Source of the DNA: an uncultured Reyranella sp.
GTDB lineage: Bacteria; Pseudomonadota; Alphaproteobacteria; Reyranellales; Reyranellaceae
Assembly: GCF_945957355.1 (NCBI RefSeq)
Contig: NZ_CAMFKM010000026.1
Span: 1 to 43,733, forward strand
Direction of reading: 5' to 3'
Length of the DNA: 43,733 bases
The notes below the pieces were generated by a model. That model saw nothing but the letters and a program-made list of their open reading frames with translations. It was not told the DNA's origin and made no database searches. Within the stretch, counting starts at the first letter, position 1, and every line of letters starts with the position of its first letter. A program made the position numbers and the translations under genes. Of this stretch, positions 28,399 to 36,281 are shown piece after piece.

Positions 28399-29943
28399 CT
28401 ACATGATCACGTCGATGAGGTACGGACCCTTGTGCGCCATGGCGTAGGTGAGCTGCTTGGTGAGCTCATCCAGGTTGGTCGCCTTGCCGCTGGCCACGCC
28501 CATGCCCTTCGCCAGGTCGGTGAACTGCAGGGTCGGACGGTCGAGGGTCAGCATGTCGATGGCGCGCGGGCCGGGGTTGGCGGCGCCGACATCGGCCAGC
28601 TGGCTGTACAGGATGTTGTAGGAGCGGTTCGAGAAGATCATCACGCAGACGTCGAGATTCTCGCGCGCCATCGTCCACAGCGACTGGATCGTGTACATCG
28701 CCGAGCCGTCGCCGATCATGCAGATGACCTTGCGGTCAGGGCATGCGACGGCCGCGCCGACCGCGACGGGACCGCCGAAGCCGATCGAGCCGCCCATGTT
28801 GTTCAGCCAGTCGTGCGGCGGGGCGCCGGCGCTGAACGGGAAGAAGCCGCGGCCCGTGGTGACCGACTCGTCGACCACGATGGCGCCTTCCGGCATCGTC
28901 GCGCCCAGCGCCTGGCCGAGGCCGTCGAGCGTGAACTTGCCGGTCGGACGCTCCGGGCGGCTCGGCTGGGCGATGCCCTCCGGCTTCACGTTCATCGCAT
29001 CGAGTTCCATCGCCAGCGCCTCGAGCGAGCCGATCGGATCGCCCTCGACCGGGCAGAGCGTGGAGATCTCGCAATCGTCCGGCGACAGGACCGACGGCTT
29101 GCCGGGATAGGCGAAGAAGGCGAACGGGGCCTTGGCGCCGCACAGCACCATCTGCTTGGTGCCCTTGAGCTGGGCCAGCGCATTCTCGACCACGAAATGC
29201 AGGCGCAGCACCGGAATGCGGCCGGCGCCGCGCTCGATGCGCGCGGTGCCGCCGGCGCCCTGCACCTTGCAGCCGGTCTTGGCGGCGATCTTGCCGGCCA
29301 GTTCGAGGCCGCGGGCGCGCAGCGCCCGGCCGCCGATGAACAGCATGGCGCCCGGCATCTTCAGTGCCTTGGCCGCGGCCACGACCGTCTCCTGGGAGGG
29401 CTTGGCCGGCGCCGGCGCCGCCGGCGTCTCGGCCACGCCATCGGCTTCGCCCCAGGCGGTGTCGGCCGGCAGGATCAGGGTCGCGATCTGGCCCGGCGCG
29501 ACATTCGCGGCCTGGATCGCCAGAGCGCCATCGGCCGCCACCGTCTTGGAGGTCGGCGAGGTCTTCACCCAGTGCGAGAACGGGCGCGCGATGCCTTCGA
29601 TGTCGGCGGTGAGCGGCGTGTCGTACTTGATGTGGTAGAGCGCGTGCTCGCCCACGATGTTGACCACGCCCGAGCCCGCCTTCTTGGCGTTGTGCAGGTT
29701 GGCCGCCGCGTTGGCGAGGCCGGGTCCGAGATGCAGCAGGGTCGAGGCCGGCTTGTCCGTCATGCGGTAGTAGCCGTCGGCCGCACCGGAGCAGACGCCT
29801 TCGAACAGGCCGAGCACGCAGCGCATGCCCTCGACCCGGTCGAGCGCGCCGACGAAGTGCATTTCCGAGGTGCCAGGATTGGCGAAACAGACCTCGACGC
29901 CGCCCTTGACCAAGGTGCGGACCAGACTTTCAGCTCCGTTCAT
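28399..29943 (-). CDS. Thiamine-diphosphate enzyme, acetolactate synthase-like
   Basis: 514 residues with the three-domain decarboxylase/synthase plan. The cofactor-activating Glu48 is in LGLFEGVCSGAADGYYRM, and the diphosphate/Mg motif GDGSAMYTIQSLW...NRSYN lies near 410-445. The central domain is shortened compared with IlvB and no regulatory-subunit gene (ilvH) is near, so a biosynthetic acetolactate synthase is unlikely. Relatives include benzoylformate decarboxylase and other 2-oxoacid decarboxylases. ATG 29943 (MNGAESLVRTLV) is chosen because GGGGAAA lies about 5 bases upstream; an in-frame start at 29982 adds 13 unsupported residues. Substrate not inferable. Confidence 0.87.
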   Translation of the reverse strand: MNGAESLVRTLVKGGVEVCFANPGTSEMHFVGALDRVEGMRCVLGLFEGVCSGAADGYYRMTDKPASTLLHLGPGLANAAANLHNAKKAGSGVVNIVGEHALYHIKYDTPLTADIEGIARPFSHWVKTSPTSKTVAADGALAIQAANVAPGQIATLILPADTAWGEADGVAETPAAPAPAKPSQETVVAAAKALKMPGAMLFIGGRALRARGLELAGKIAAKTGCKVQGAGGTARIERGAGRIPVLRLHFVVENALAQLKGTKQMVLCGAKAPFAFFAYPGKPSVLSPDDCEISTLCPVEGDPIGSLEALAMELDAMNVKPEGIAQPSRPERPTGKFTLDGLGQALGATMPEGAIVVDESVTTGRGFFPFSAGAPPHDWLNNMGGSIGFGGPVAVGAAVACPDRKVICMIGDGSAMYTIQSLWTMARENLDVCVMIFSNRSYNILYSQLADVGAANPGPRAIDMLTLDRPTLQFTDLAKGMGVASGKATNLDELTKQLTYAMAHKGPYLIDVIM

Positions 29944-30122
29944 CGATTTCCCCAAACGCGAATGATTCAAAATCCGCGGCACCCTAGGCCACTCGCGCCG
30001 TTAACCCAAGGCTCTGCAATCGCCGCAGAATTCCGTGTTTCGATTGTTCTCTCTTTATTCTCAAGAGCTTGTTTGCTACATTTGAAGCATTATTTGAATT
30101 CTTAAGTACGAAAGACTTTTCC

Positions 30123-30554
30123 ATGAGCCATTCGGATGCCTCCGACAGCTCGGCCGACCCGCTTTTCGTCGTCGGCGCCGACCTCGTCGAATTCGACCGC
30201 AGCGACCTGCCGATCTACGCCACCCCCGCCTCGCGCTGGGCGGACGCCGGCGTGGACGCCGTATCCTACGGGGCGCCCCTCGACCGGTTGTTTGGCGAGC
30301 CCGGCGAGATCTTCGTCGACGGTGTCCCGGGTGCTGCTGCCGGTTCGCTTCCCCTGATGAGCGAGGACACGCTGGTGGTCCTCAGCGATCTGTCCGACGG
30401 CGTGATGCTGCCTGCGGCGGACCAGTCCCCCGCGATGCACGAGAGTGCGGCGATCTACGATTTCGCCGCCGACGCCCATGTCGTCCTGCACGTCCAGAAC
30501 GGCATGACCTGGGACCAGACCGATGCCGGGTGGTCTTTCGACCACCACGGCTGA
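30123..30554 (+). CDS. Hypothetical acidic protein, lysine- and cysteine-free
   Basis: 143 residues that I do not recognise. It contains no Lys and no Cys, only three Arg, and more than 25 Asp and Glu, so it is strongly acidic. There is no signal peptide or membrane helix. Hydrophobic-acidic segments such as DTLVVLSDLSDGVMLP and HVVLHVQNGMTWDQ look like beta strands, and the end is DHHG. ATG 30123 is chosen; the frame continues to a TTG at 30069 within an A/T-rich leader. Base use in the gene is GC-rich like its neighbours, but the 120 bases before it are clearly A/T-richer. It converges on the M20 gene with a 6-base gap. It could be an exported acidic protein or a species-specific orphan. 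Confidence 0.6.
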   Translation: MSHSDASDSSADPLFVVGADLVEFDRSDLPIYATPASRWADAGVDAVSYGAPLDRLFGEPGEIFVDGVPGAAAGSLPLMSEDTLVVLSDLSDGVMLPAADQSPAMHESAAIYDFAADAHVVLHVQNGMTWDQTDAGWSFDHHG

Positions 30555-30560
30555 TCCGGA

Positions 30561-31754
30561 CTAGGCAGCGTCGCCCAGCTCGAGCTGGACGAGGTTCATC
30601 CAGTAGGCCGCGCCGGTCGTCAGGATCTGGTCGTTGAAGTCGTACAGCGGCGAATGCACGTTCTGGCAGCCGCCTTCGCCGGCGCCGCCATTGCCGATCA
30701 TGATGTAGGCGCCCGGCTTCTTCTCCAGCATGAAGGCGAAGTCCTCCGCGCCCGCGAGCGGTGACGTGTTCGCCTCGACATGATCGCGGCCGACCGTCAG
30801 CGCCGCGGCCTCGACGGCGACCGCGGTCTGCTCGGCGGCATTGACCAGCGCCGGATAGCGGCGGTGGTACTTGGAGATCGCCTCGCAGCCGCCCGCCTGG
30901 GCAATGCCCGCCGCGACCTCGGCCAGCCGCCGCTCCAGCAGGTTGCGTACGTCGGCCGAGAAGCTGCGGGCGGTGCCGCGGATCAGCACTTCAGACGGGA
31001 TCACGTTGGGCGAACCGGGCGTGCCGGCCGCGATGTGGCCGACGCTCAGCACCGCGGCCTGGCTCGACGGCACGTTGCGGCCGACGATGCCCTGAACCGC
31101 GACGACGAATTGCGCCGCCACGAAAGTCGGGTCGGTGCCGCGATCGGGCATGGCGCCGTGGCCGCCGGTGCCCTTGAACACGACTTCCCAGCTGTCGGAC
31201 GAGGCCAGCATCGCGCCGGTGCGGATGGCGAAGTGGCCGACCGGGAAGCCCGGCATGTTGTGCATGCCGTAGACCACGTCGCAGGGGAACTTCTCGAACA
31301 GCCCTTCCTCGATCATCACGCGCGCGCCGCCGAGACCTTCCTCGGCGGGCTGGAAGATGAAGTGAACCGTCCCGGCGAAGTCCGGTGCCGCCGCGAGCCG
31401 GCGGGCCGCGCCCAGCAGCATCGTCGTGTGCCCGTCATGGCCGCAGGCATGCATCTTGTTCGGAATCGACGACGCGTAGTCGAAGGCGTTCTTCTCCTGC
31501 AGGTGCAGCGCATCCATGTCGGCACGCAGCCCGATCGTCTTCTGGCCCGGGCGGTTGCCCTTCAGGGTGCCGACGACACCGGTCGTGGCCAGGCCACGAT
31601 GGACCTTGAGGCCCCACGAGGTGAGCTTGTCGGCCACGATCTGCGCGGTCCGCTCCTCCTCGAACGCGGTTTCGGGATGGCGATGGATGTCGCGGCGGAT
31701 GGCGGTGAGATCGGCCAGGTCGCCGGCGAGAAGATCGGGTGTGTAACGGGTCAT
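30561..31754 (-). CDS. M20-family amidohydrolase (hippurate hydrolase-like)
   Basis: 397-residue zinc- or manganese-dependent hydrolase that should split N-acyl amino acids or similar amides. Metal-binding blocks are visible: RADMDAL, MHACGHDGHTTMLLG (about 101-115) and FQPAEEGLGGA (catalytic Glu pair, near 135), then MHNMPGFPVG and a late HSPLYDFND. The dimerisation domain has GTGGHGAMPDRGTDP. It belongs to the M20D hippurate/IAA-amino-acid hydrolase group. No signal peptide is present. It is divergent from the GST-like gene across 128 bases that hold a perfect inverted repeat. Confidence 0.93.
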   Translation of the reverse strand: MTRYTPDLLAGDLADLTAIRRDIHRHPETAFEEERTAQIVADKLTSWGLKVHRGLATTGVVGTLKGNRPGQKTIGLRADMDALHLQEKNAFDYASSIPNKMHACGHDGHTTMLLGAARRLAAAPDFAGTVHFIFQPAEEGLGGARVMIEEGLFEKFPCDVVYGMHNMPGFPVGHFAIRTGAMLASSDSWEVVFKGTGGHGAMPDRGTDPTFVAAQFVVAVQGIVGRNVPSSQAAVLSVGHIAAGTPGSPNVIPSEVLIRGTARSFSADVRNLLERRLAEVAAGIAQAGGCEAISKYHRRYPALVNAAEQTAVAVEAAALTVGRDHVEANTSPLAGAEDFAFMLEKKPGAYIMIGNGGAGEGGCQNVHSPLYDFNDQILTTGAAYWMNLVQLELGDAA

Positions 31755-31817
31755 GACCGGAGACTAGCGTCGGCGGTCGCAAAAGAAAATGCGACGCCGG
31801 TTGCGCCAAGCGGGCTT

Positions 31818-31839
31818 GCCGCGCGGTTGTGCGCGCGGC
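31818..31839. repeat. GC inverted repeat in a divergent intergenic region
   Basis: Perfect 8-base arms GCCGCGCG (31818-31825) and CGCGCGGC (31832-31839) with a 6-base spacer, midway between the divergent M20 and GST-like genes. It could be an operator or a structured leader; no function is assigned. Confidence 0.4.
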
Positions 31840-31882
31840 CGACGTCCTGCACAGTTCGCTCCTTCATCCCGGGTGAATGGTC

Positions 31883-32689
31883 ATGACAGAGTCCGCCACG
31901 CTCTCCGGAGCAAGACCCCGCCTCTATCAGACGCCATCCTCCTACTATTCGATGATCGCGCGGCTGGCGCTCGCCGAAGGTGGCATCGCGTACGAACGGG
32001 TCTTCGTCGACATCCATTTCAGGATGAGCCAGCAGCAGCCGGACTACGTGCGACTCAATCCGGGCATGACCGTGCCGACGCTGGTGCTGGCCGACCGGGT
32101 CCTGGTCGAGAGCCGCGACATCGCAGAGTTTGCGCTCGGCGCCGCGACCGACGCCGAGACGAAGGCCTGGGTCGACCTCCACTATGGCTATCCGATCGAG
32201 GAACTGACGTTCGGCGGCATCCTCGCCCGCAATCCGCTGGCGCGGATCATGATCCCGAAACGGCTGGACGCGGCTCGCCGGCAGCTGCTCGCCCACGCCG
32301 CGCGAAATCCCGATCTCGCGTCCATCTACGAAGCGCGCGCCAAGGTGTTCGCTGGGCGGATCAAGGCGTTCGAACCGGACGCCGTCGTGGCGCTTTCGCA
32401 GCGGCGCCGCGCTGAAGCGATCGGGTTCATGGACCGGCTCGAGCAAACGCTGCGTGACGGCCGCCCGGTGCTGGCCCCGCCAGTCTATGGCGTCGCCGAC
32501 GTCGTCTGGACGGTGTTCCTGGGACGCATGGAGTTTGCCGGTCTCGGTGACGAGATCCCACGGCGCCCGGCGCTCGCGCGCTACTGGACCGCCATGCAGT
32601 CGCGCCCCAGCTTTGCCGCGGCCGATATCTGGACGAAGTTCCACATTGGCCGCCTGATCGGCGGCATCCTGGGTATCGGCAGGGGCTGA
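31883..32689 (+). CDS. Glutathione S-transferase family protein
   Basis: 268 residues. The thioredoxin-like N-terminal domain (about 10-90) has YQTPSSYYSMIARLALAE, the cis-Pro segment MTVPTLVLADRVLVESRDIAEF with the glutathione-binding Glu-Ser pair, then an all-helical domain. The catalytic Ser or Tyr position falls within the PSSYYS run. ATG 31883 is preferred to ATG 31877, since GGGTGA (31871-31876) is 6 bases away from the former and directly abuts the latter. A neighbouring role with the M20 hydrolase or hisA is not evident. The substrate is unknown. Confidence 0.83.
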   Translation: MTESATLSGARPRLYQTPSSYYSMIARLALAEGGIAYERVFVDIHFRMSQQQPDYVRLNPGMTVPTLVLADRVLVESRDIAEFALGAATDAETKAWVDLHYGYPIEELTFGGILARNPLARIMIPKRLDAARRQLLAHAARNPDLASIYEARAKVFAGRIKAFEPDAVVALSQRRRAEAIGFMDRLEQTLRDGRPVLAPPVYGVADVVWTVFLGRMEFAGLGDEIPRRPALARYWTAMQSRPSFAAADIWTKFHIGRLIGGILGIGRG

Positions 32690-32762
32690 GCACGCGGATC
32701 GCCCCGCGCGGGTCGATCGGGGGGTGGCGCCTGCGGGCGCAACGCGCTAAAGCCGCGCCGCC

Positions 32763-33491
32763 ATGATCCTGTTCCCCGCGATCGACCTCAAGGACGGCAA
32801 GTGCGTGCGCCTTCTCCGCGGCGACATGCAGCGCGCCACGGTGTTCAACGACAGCCCGGCCGCCCAGGCCAAGGTTTTCGCCAATGCGGGCTGCGAGTGG
32901 CTGCACCTGGTCGACCTCAACGGTGCTGTCGAGGGCCATCCCGTCAACCGGGCGGCGGTCGAGAGCATCCTGAAGGACGTCGAGGTCCCGACCCAGCTGG
33001 GCGGCGGAATCCGCACCATCGAGAGCATCTCGCAGTGGTTCGATGCCGGCGTGCAGCGGATCATCCTGGGCACCATCGCCGTCAAGGAACCGGGCCTGGT
33101 GAAGGCCGCCTGCAAGCAGTGGCCGGGCCGCATCGCGGTCGGCATCGACGCCCGCGACGGAATGGTCGCCGTCGATGGCTGGACGAAGCAGAGCACGGTG
33201 CGCGCGCTCGACCTCGCGCTGCGCTTCGAGGATGCCGGCGTCTCGGCCATCATCTACACCGACATCGACCGCGACGGCGCCATGGGCGGCGTCAATGTCG
33301 ACGCCACGGTCACCCTCGCCCAGCATCTCACGACACCGGTCATCGCCTCGGGCGGCGTCAGCTCGCTCGACGATCTGCGAGAGCTCAAGCCGACCGAGGA
33401 ATTCGGCATCGTCGGGGCCATCGTCGGCCGCGCGCTTTATGACGGCCGCGTGACGGTGCCGGATGCGATCCGCATCCTGAAAGGCGAGTAG
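32763..33491 (+). CDS. hisA: Phosphoribosylformimino-5-aminoimidazole carboxamide ribotide isomerase
   Basis: Fourth-step isomerase of histidine synthesis, a TIM barrel of 242 residues. Catalytic Asp8 is in FPAIDLKDGKCVRL and the second Asp is in YTDIDRDGAM. The phosphate-binding GGGIR and SGGVSSLDDL loops are present. The usual upstream hisB-hisH genes are absent and a GST-like gene takes their place. No good Shine-Dalgarno precedes ATG 32763. hisF follows after 7 bases. Confidence 0.97.
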   Translation: MILFPAIDLKDGKCVRLLRGDMQRATVFNDSPAAQAKVFANAGCEWLHLVDLNGAVEGHPVNRAAVESILKDVEVPTQLGGGIRTIESISQWFDAGVQRIILGTIAVKEPGLVKAACKQWPGRIAVGIDARDGMVAVDGWTKQSTVRALDLALRFEDAGVSAIIYTDIDRDGAMGGVNVDATVTLAQHLTTPVIASGGVSSLDDLRELKPTEEFGIVGAIVGRALYDGRVTVPDAIRILKGE

Positions 33492-33498
33492 CGGCCCC

Positions 33499-34272
33499 AT
33501 GCTGAAGATCCGCATCATCCCCTGCCTCGACGTGAAGGACGGGAGGGTCGTGAAAGGCGTGCAGTTCGTCGGCCTGCGCGACGCCGGCGACCCGGTCGAG
33601 CAGGCGCGCATCTACGATGCCGCCGGCGCCGACGAGCTCACCTTCCTCGACATCACGGCCAGCCACGAGAACCGCGACACCATCCTGGACGTCGTCGGCC
33701 GCACCGCCGAGCAGTGTTTCATGCCGCTCACCGTGGGCGGTGGCGTGCGCCAGGTCGAGGATATCCGCCGCCTGCTGCTGGCCGGCGCCGACAAGGTCTC
33801 GATCAACTCGGCCGCCGTGGCACGGCCCGAGTTCGTGCGCGAGGCCGCCGAAAAATACGGTGACCAGTGCATCGTCGTCGCGATCGACGCACGCAACACC
33901 GGCCCCGGCAAATGGGAAGTCTTCACCCATGGCGGCCGCAAGGGCACCGGCCTCGACGCCATCGAGTGGGCACGCCGCATGGCGGAGTCGGGGGCGGGCG
34001 AGATCCTGCTCACCTCGATGGACCGCGACGGTACGAAGTCGGGTTTCGATCTCGAGCTGACTCGCGCGGTTTCGGATGCCGTGCCGGTACCGGTCGTAGC
34101 CTCGGGTGGCGTCGGCACGCTCGATCACCTGGTCGATGGCGTCACGAAGGGCGGCGCCTCGGCGGTGCTCGCCGCCTCGATCTTCCACTTCGGCGAATTC
34201 ACCATCGCGCAGGCGAAGGAACATCTCGCACGCGCCGGCGTTCCGGTACGACAAATCTCGCGCGCGGCATGA
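33499..34272 (+). CDS. hisF: Imidazole glycerol phosphate synthase, cyclase subunit
   Basis: Closes the imidazole ring with ammonia from HisH, giving imidazole-glycerol phosphate and AICAR. TIM barrel, 257 residues. Catalytic Asp11 is in IIPCLDVKDGRVVKG and the second Asp is in VVAIDARN. Phosphate loops are GGGVRQVEDI and SGGVGTLDHL. Its partner hisH is not in the window. The stop is embedded in a perfect palindrome that continues downstream. Confidence 0.97.
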   Translation: MLKIRIIPCLDVKDGRVVKGVQFVGLRDAGDPVEQARIYDAAGADELTFLDITASHENRDTILDVVGRTAEQCFMPLTVGGGVRQVEDIRRLLLAGADKVSINSAAVARPEFVREAAEKYGDQCIVVAIDARNTGPGKWEVFTHGGRKGTGLDAIEWARRMAESGAGEILLTSMDRDGTKSGFDLELTRAVSDAVPVPVVASGGVGTLDHLVDGVTKGGASAVLAASIFHFGEFTIAQAKEHLARAGVPVRQISRAA

Positions 34273-34289
34273 TTTTGGCGTAAAATCAT
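34269..34289 (+). terminator. Palindrome spanning the hisF stop codon
   Basis: Perfect arms ATGATTTT (34269-34276) and AAAATCAT (34282-34289), loop GGCGT. It includes the hisF TGA. The stem is A/T-rich and has no T-run after it, so attenuation or mRNA protection is more likely than full termination. A second weak stem (CCGCC with GGCGG near 34332-34346) precedes hisE. Confidence 0.35.
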
Positions 34290-34363
34290 CACGGCGCCCG
34301 TCCAAGAGGCGTAGTGAAGTTTTCGATCGCCCGCCTGAAGGGCGGCGACGGAGTTCCCCTCGG

Positions 34364-34738
34364 ATGGCGAAGAAGAAGAAAGCCAAGAAGGCACAGCGGC
34401 CAGGCATCGTCACGATCGACGAGCACGTGCTGGATCGCCTGTATCTCGTGATCGACAGCCGCAAGGGCGCCGACCCGGAGACCTCCTACACCGCCCGCCT
34501 GTTCAGCCGCGGCCGCCAGCAGATCGCCAAGAAGCTGGGCGAGGAAGCGGTCGAGGCGCTGATCGAGGGCATCCAGGGCGACAAGCCCAAGCTGATCGCC
34601 GAAAGCGCCGACATGCTCTACCACCTCCTCACCCTGTGGGCCGCCGTCGGCGTGAAGCCCAAGTCGGTGTGGGACGAACTCGCCCGCCGCGAAGGCCTGT
34701 CCGGCATCGCCGAGAAGGCCAGCCGCAAGCGGACCTGA
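34364..34738 (+). CDS. hisE: Phosphoribosyl-ATP pyrophosphatase
   Basis: Second step of histidine synthesis, removing pyrophosphate from phosphoribosyl-ATP. 124 residues, all-alpha MazG-like fold. Family blocks are SYTARLFSRGRQQIAKKLGEEAVE (metal-binding Glu residues) and LIAESADMLYHLLTL. The N-terminus has an extra Lys-rich stretch (AKKKKAKKAQ). ATG 34364 is 91 bases after hisF; no HisI domain is fused. It converges on the membrane-protein gene of the next module. Confidence 0.95.
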   Translation: MAKKKKAKKAQRPGIVTIDEHVLDRLYLVIDSRKGADPETSYTARLFSRGRQQIAKKLGEEAVEALIEGIQGDKPKLIAESADMLYHLLTLWAAVGVKPKSVWDELARREGLSGIAEKASRKRT

Positions 34739-34762
34739 GCCATCGCCTTCGGCCGCACCGCG

Positions 34763-35614
34763 TCAATGCGGCGGCATCGGGATGAAGAGCGGCGGCGTGC
34801 GCGTCGACTTGCTGCGCGCCTTGATCTCCTCGTCGTTGGCGCCGTGCGGCTTCAGGTACACGTAATAAGGCGTACGCCGCTCCACCACGTCGTTGCCCGG
34901 CTGGGCCTTCTCGCTGACCAGCAGGTCGGACTGGATGCGGACATGCATGTAGCCCGGGATCAGCTCCGCCCAGTTCTGGACGTCGGGCGTGAAGATGACG
35001 TCGAACGAGTAGCCGTCCACGACCTTCACGACACCCCAGCTCACGCCCTCGGCCGGGCGTGACGGCACCTGCTGCCAGGCCATGCCAGCCTGCACGTAGA
35101 CCGCCACGGCATTCAGCATGACGTAGAGCGGACCCTTCGGGCTGACGTTCTGCAGAAAAAGGGTCATCCGGTAGGACTTGCCGTCGGGCTCGTAGGAAAT
35201 CCCCTTGAGCTCGACATAGAGCGAGCGCGTCGCGGTGTTCTCGAGCAGCAGCCGCGCCTGACGCGCCTCCCGGAGCGCCCGCGCCTGGTACAGGCCCACG
35301 CCGGCATCGACCGCGAACCCCGTCAGCAGAAGCATGACGATCCCCACCAGCACCGGCGACCGCCAGAGATCGAACCGGCGCCCGAGCTTCACGGCGACGC
35401 TGGCCTGAACATCGCGCTTGCGCGGCGCGGCCTCGCGAAGCTCGTTGAGCAGGCCGCCCTGCGCCTGTGGCGCCTCGACCGGTGCTGCGGCTCCCAGGCG
35501 GCGGCGCAGCACGCGCACTTCGGACTGGGCGGCACCGAGCTGGCGGCGCAGATCGGCGATCAGCGCATCCTTGTCCTGCCCGGGCGCCCCGGGATCGGTG
35601 GGAGCACCGCTCAT
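34763..35614 (-). CDS. Single-pass membrane protein of the propeller-ABC module
   Basis: 283 residues that I do not recognise as a named family. A short coiled-coil segment (about 13-40: ALIADLRRQLGAAQSEVRVLRRRL region) precedes one membrane helix (about 87-108), then a charged linker and an exported C-terminal domain (about 130-260) rich in beta strands, with YEPDGKSYRMTLFLQN and VVKVVDGYSFDVIF. There is a Pro-rich end (TPPLFIPMPPH). Its ATG overlaps the ATPase stop by 4 bases (ATGA), so it is part of the same operon. By position it may be an accessory or adaptor for the ABC transporter, comparable in place but not in sequence to MacA-type partners. Confidence 0.8.
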   Translation of the reverse strand: MSGAPTDPGAPGQDKDALIADLRRQLGAAQSEVRVLRRRLGAAAPVEAPQAQGGLLNELREAAPRKRDVQASVAVKLGRRFDLWRSPVLVGIVMLLLTGFAVDAGVGLYQARALREARQARLLLENTATRSLYVELKGISYEPDGKSYRMTLFLQNVSPKGPLYVMLNAVAVYVQAGMAWQQVPSRPAEGVSWGVVKVVDGYSFDVIFTPDVQNWAELIPGYMHVRIQSDLLVSEKAQPGNDVVERRTPYYVYLKPHGANDEEIKARSKSTRTPPLFIPMPPH

Positions 35615-36279
35615 GCGACGATCGTGCCGTGGGCGATATGCACGATCTGCTGGGCCTGCTCCGCCAGCGCCAGATTGTGCGTGACCAGGATCAGCGTCGT
35701 GCCGCGCTCGCGGTTGACCGCCAGCAGCTCGTCCATGATCTCGATCTCGGTCTGCTCGTCGAGGTCCGAGGTCGGCTCGTCGGCCAGGATGAGCGCCGGC
35801 TCGTTGATCAGCGCGCGCGCGATCACCGCCCGTCGCTGCTCGCCGGCCGAAACCTCCGACGGATAGGCGTCGAGATGGTCGCCCAGTCCCATCTGGCCGA
35901 GCAGCGAAGCTGCCCGGGCATAGGTCGCGGACGATTTGCCGCCGCCGCCCAGCATCGCCGGCAGGGCGACGTTGTCGACCAGGCGCAGGGTCGGCAGCAG
36001 GCTCGCGAACTGGAAGACGTAGCCGATGCGCCTGTTGCGAAACGCCGCCAGCTGGTTCTCCGAAAGGTTCCAGATGTCGGTGCCGTCCACTGTCACCTGG
36101 CCCCGCGACGGCCGGCTGAGACCGCCGATCATCGCCATCAGCGACGACTTGCCGGACCCCGATCGCCCGATGATGGCGGCATACCGCCCGGCCGCGATCT
36201 CGAGGTCGATGCCAGCGACAGCCGCCACCTCGCCGCGTTCGGTGACATAGTCCTTGCGCAGGCCGCGGCAGCTGAGCAT
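35611..36279 (-). CDS. ABC transporter ATPase, LolD/MacB type
   Basis: 222-residue nucleotide-binding subunit. Walker A is GRSGSGKSS (about 38-46), the Q-loop is YVFQFASLLPTL, Walker B is LILADEPTSDLD (about 168-179), and the switch His is in LVTHN. The signature motif reads VSAGEQRR where LSGGQQQR is usual, so the Gly-Gly is changed to Ala-Gly and the first Leu to Val; this may lower or alter ATPase activity but is compatible with function. It follows the FtsX-like permease gene by 2 bases and overlaps the next gene by 4. Confidence 0.93.
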   Translation of the reverse strand: MLSCRGLRKDYVTERGEVAAVAGIDLEIAAGRYAAIIGRSGSGKSSLMAMIGGLSRPSRGQVTVDGTDIWNLSENQLAAFRNRRIGYVFQFASLLPTLRLVDNVALPAMLGGGGKSSATYARAASLLGQMGLGDHLDAYPSEVSAGEQRRAVIARALINEPALILADEPTSDLDEQTEIEIMDELLAVNRERGTTLILVTHNLALAEQAQQIVHIAHGTIVA

Positions 36280-36281
36280 CG

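Noticed and set aside
28240..30105. 621-codon open frame opposite trmB and the thiamine-diphosphate enzyme
   Set aside because: It spans two recognisable genes and carries no family pattern of its own.
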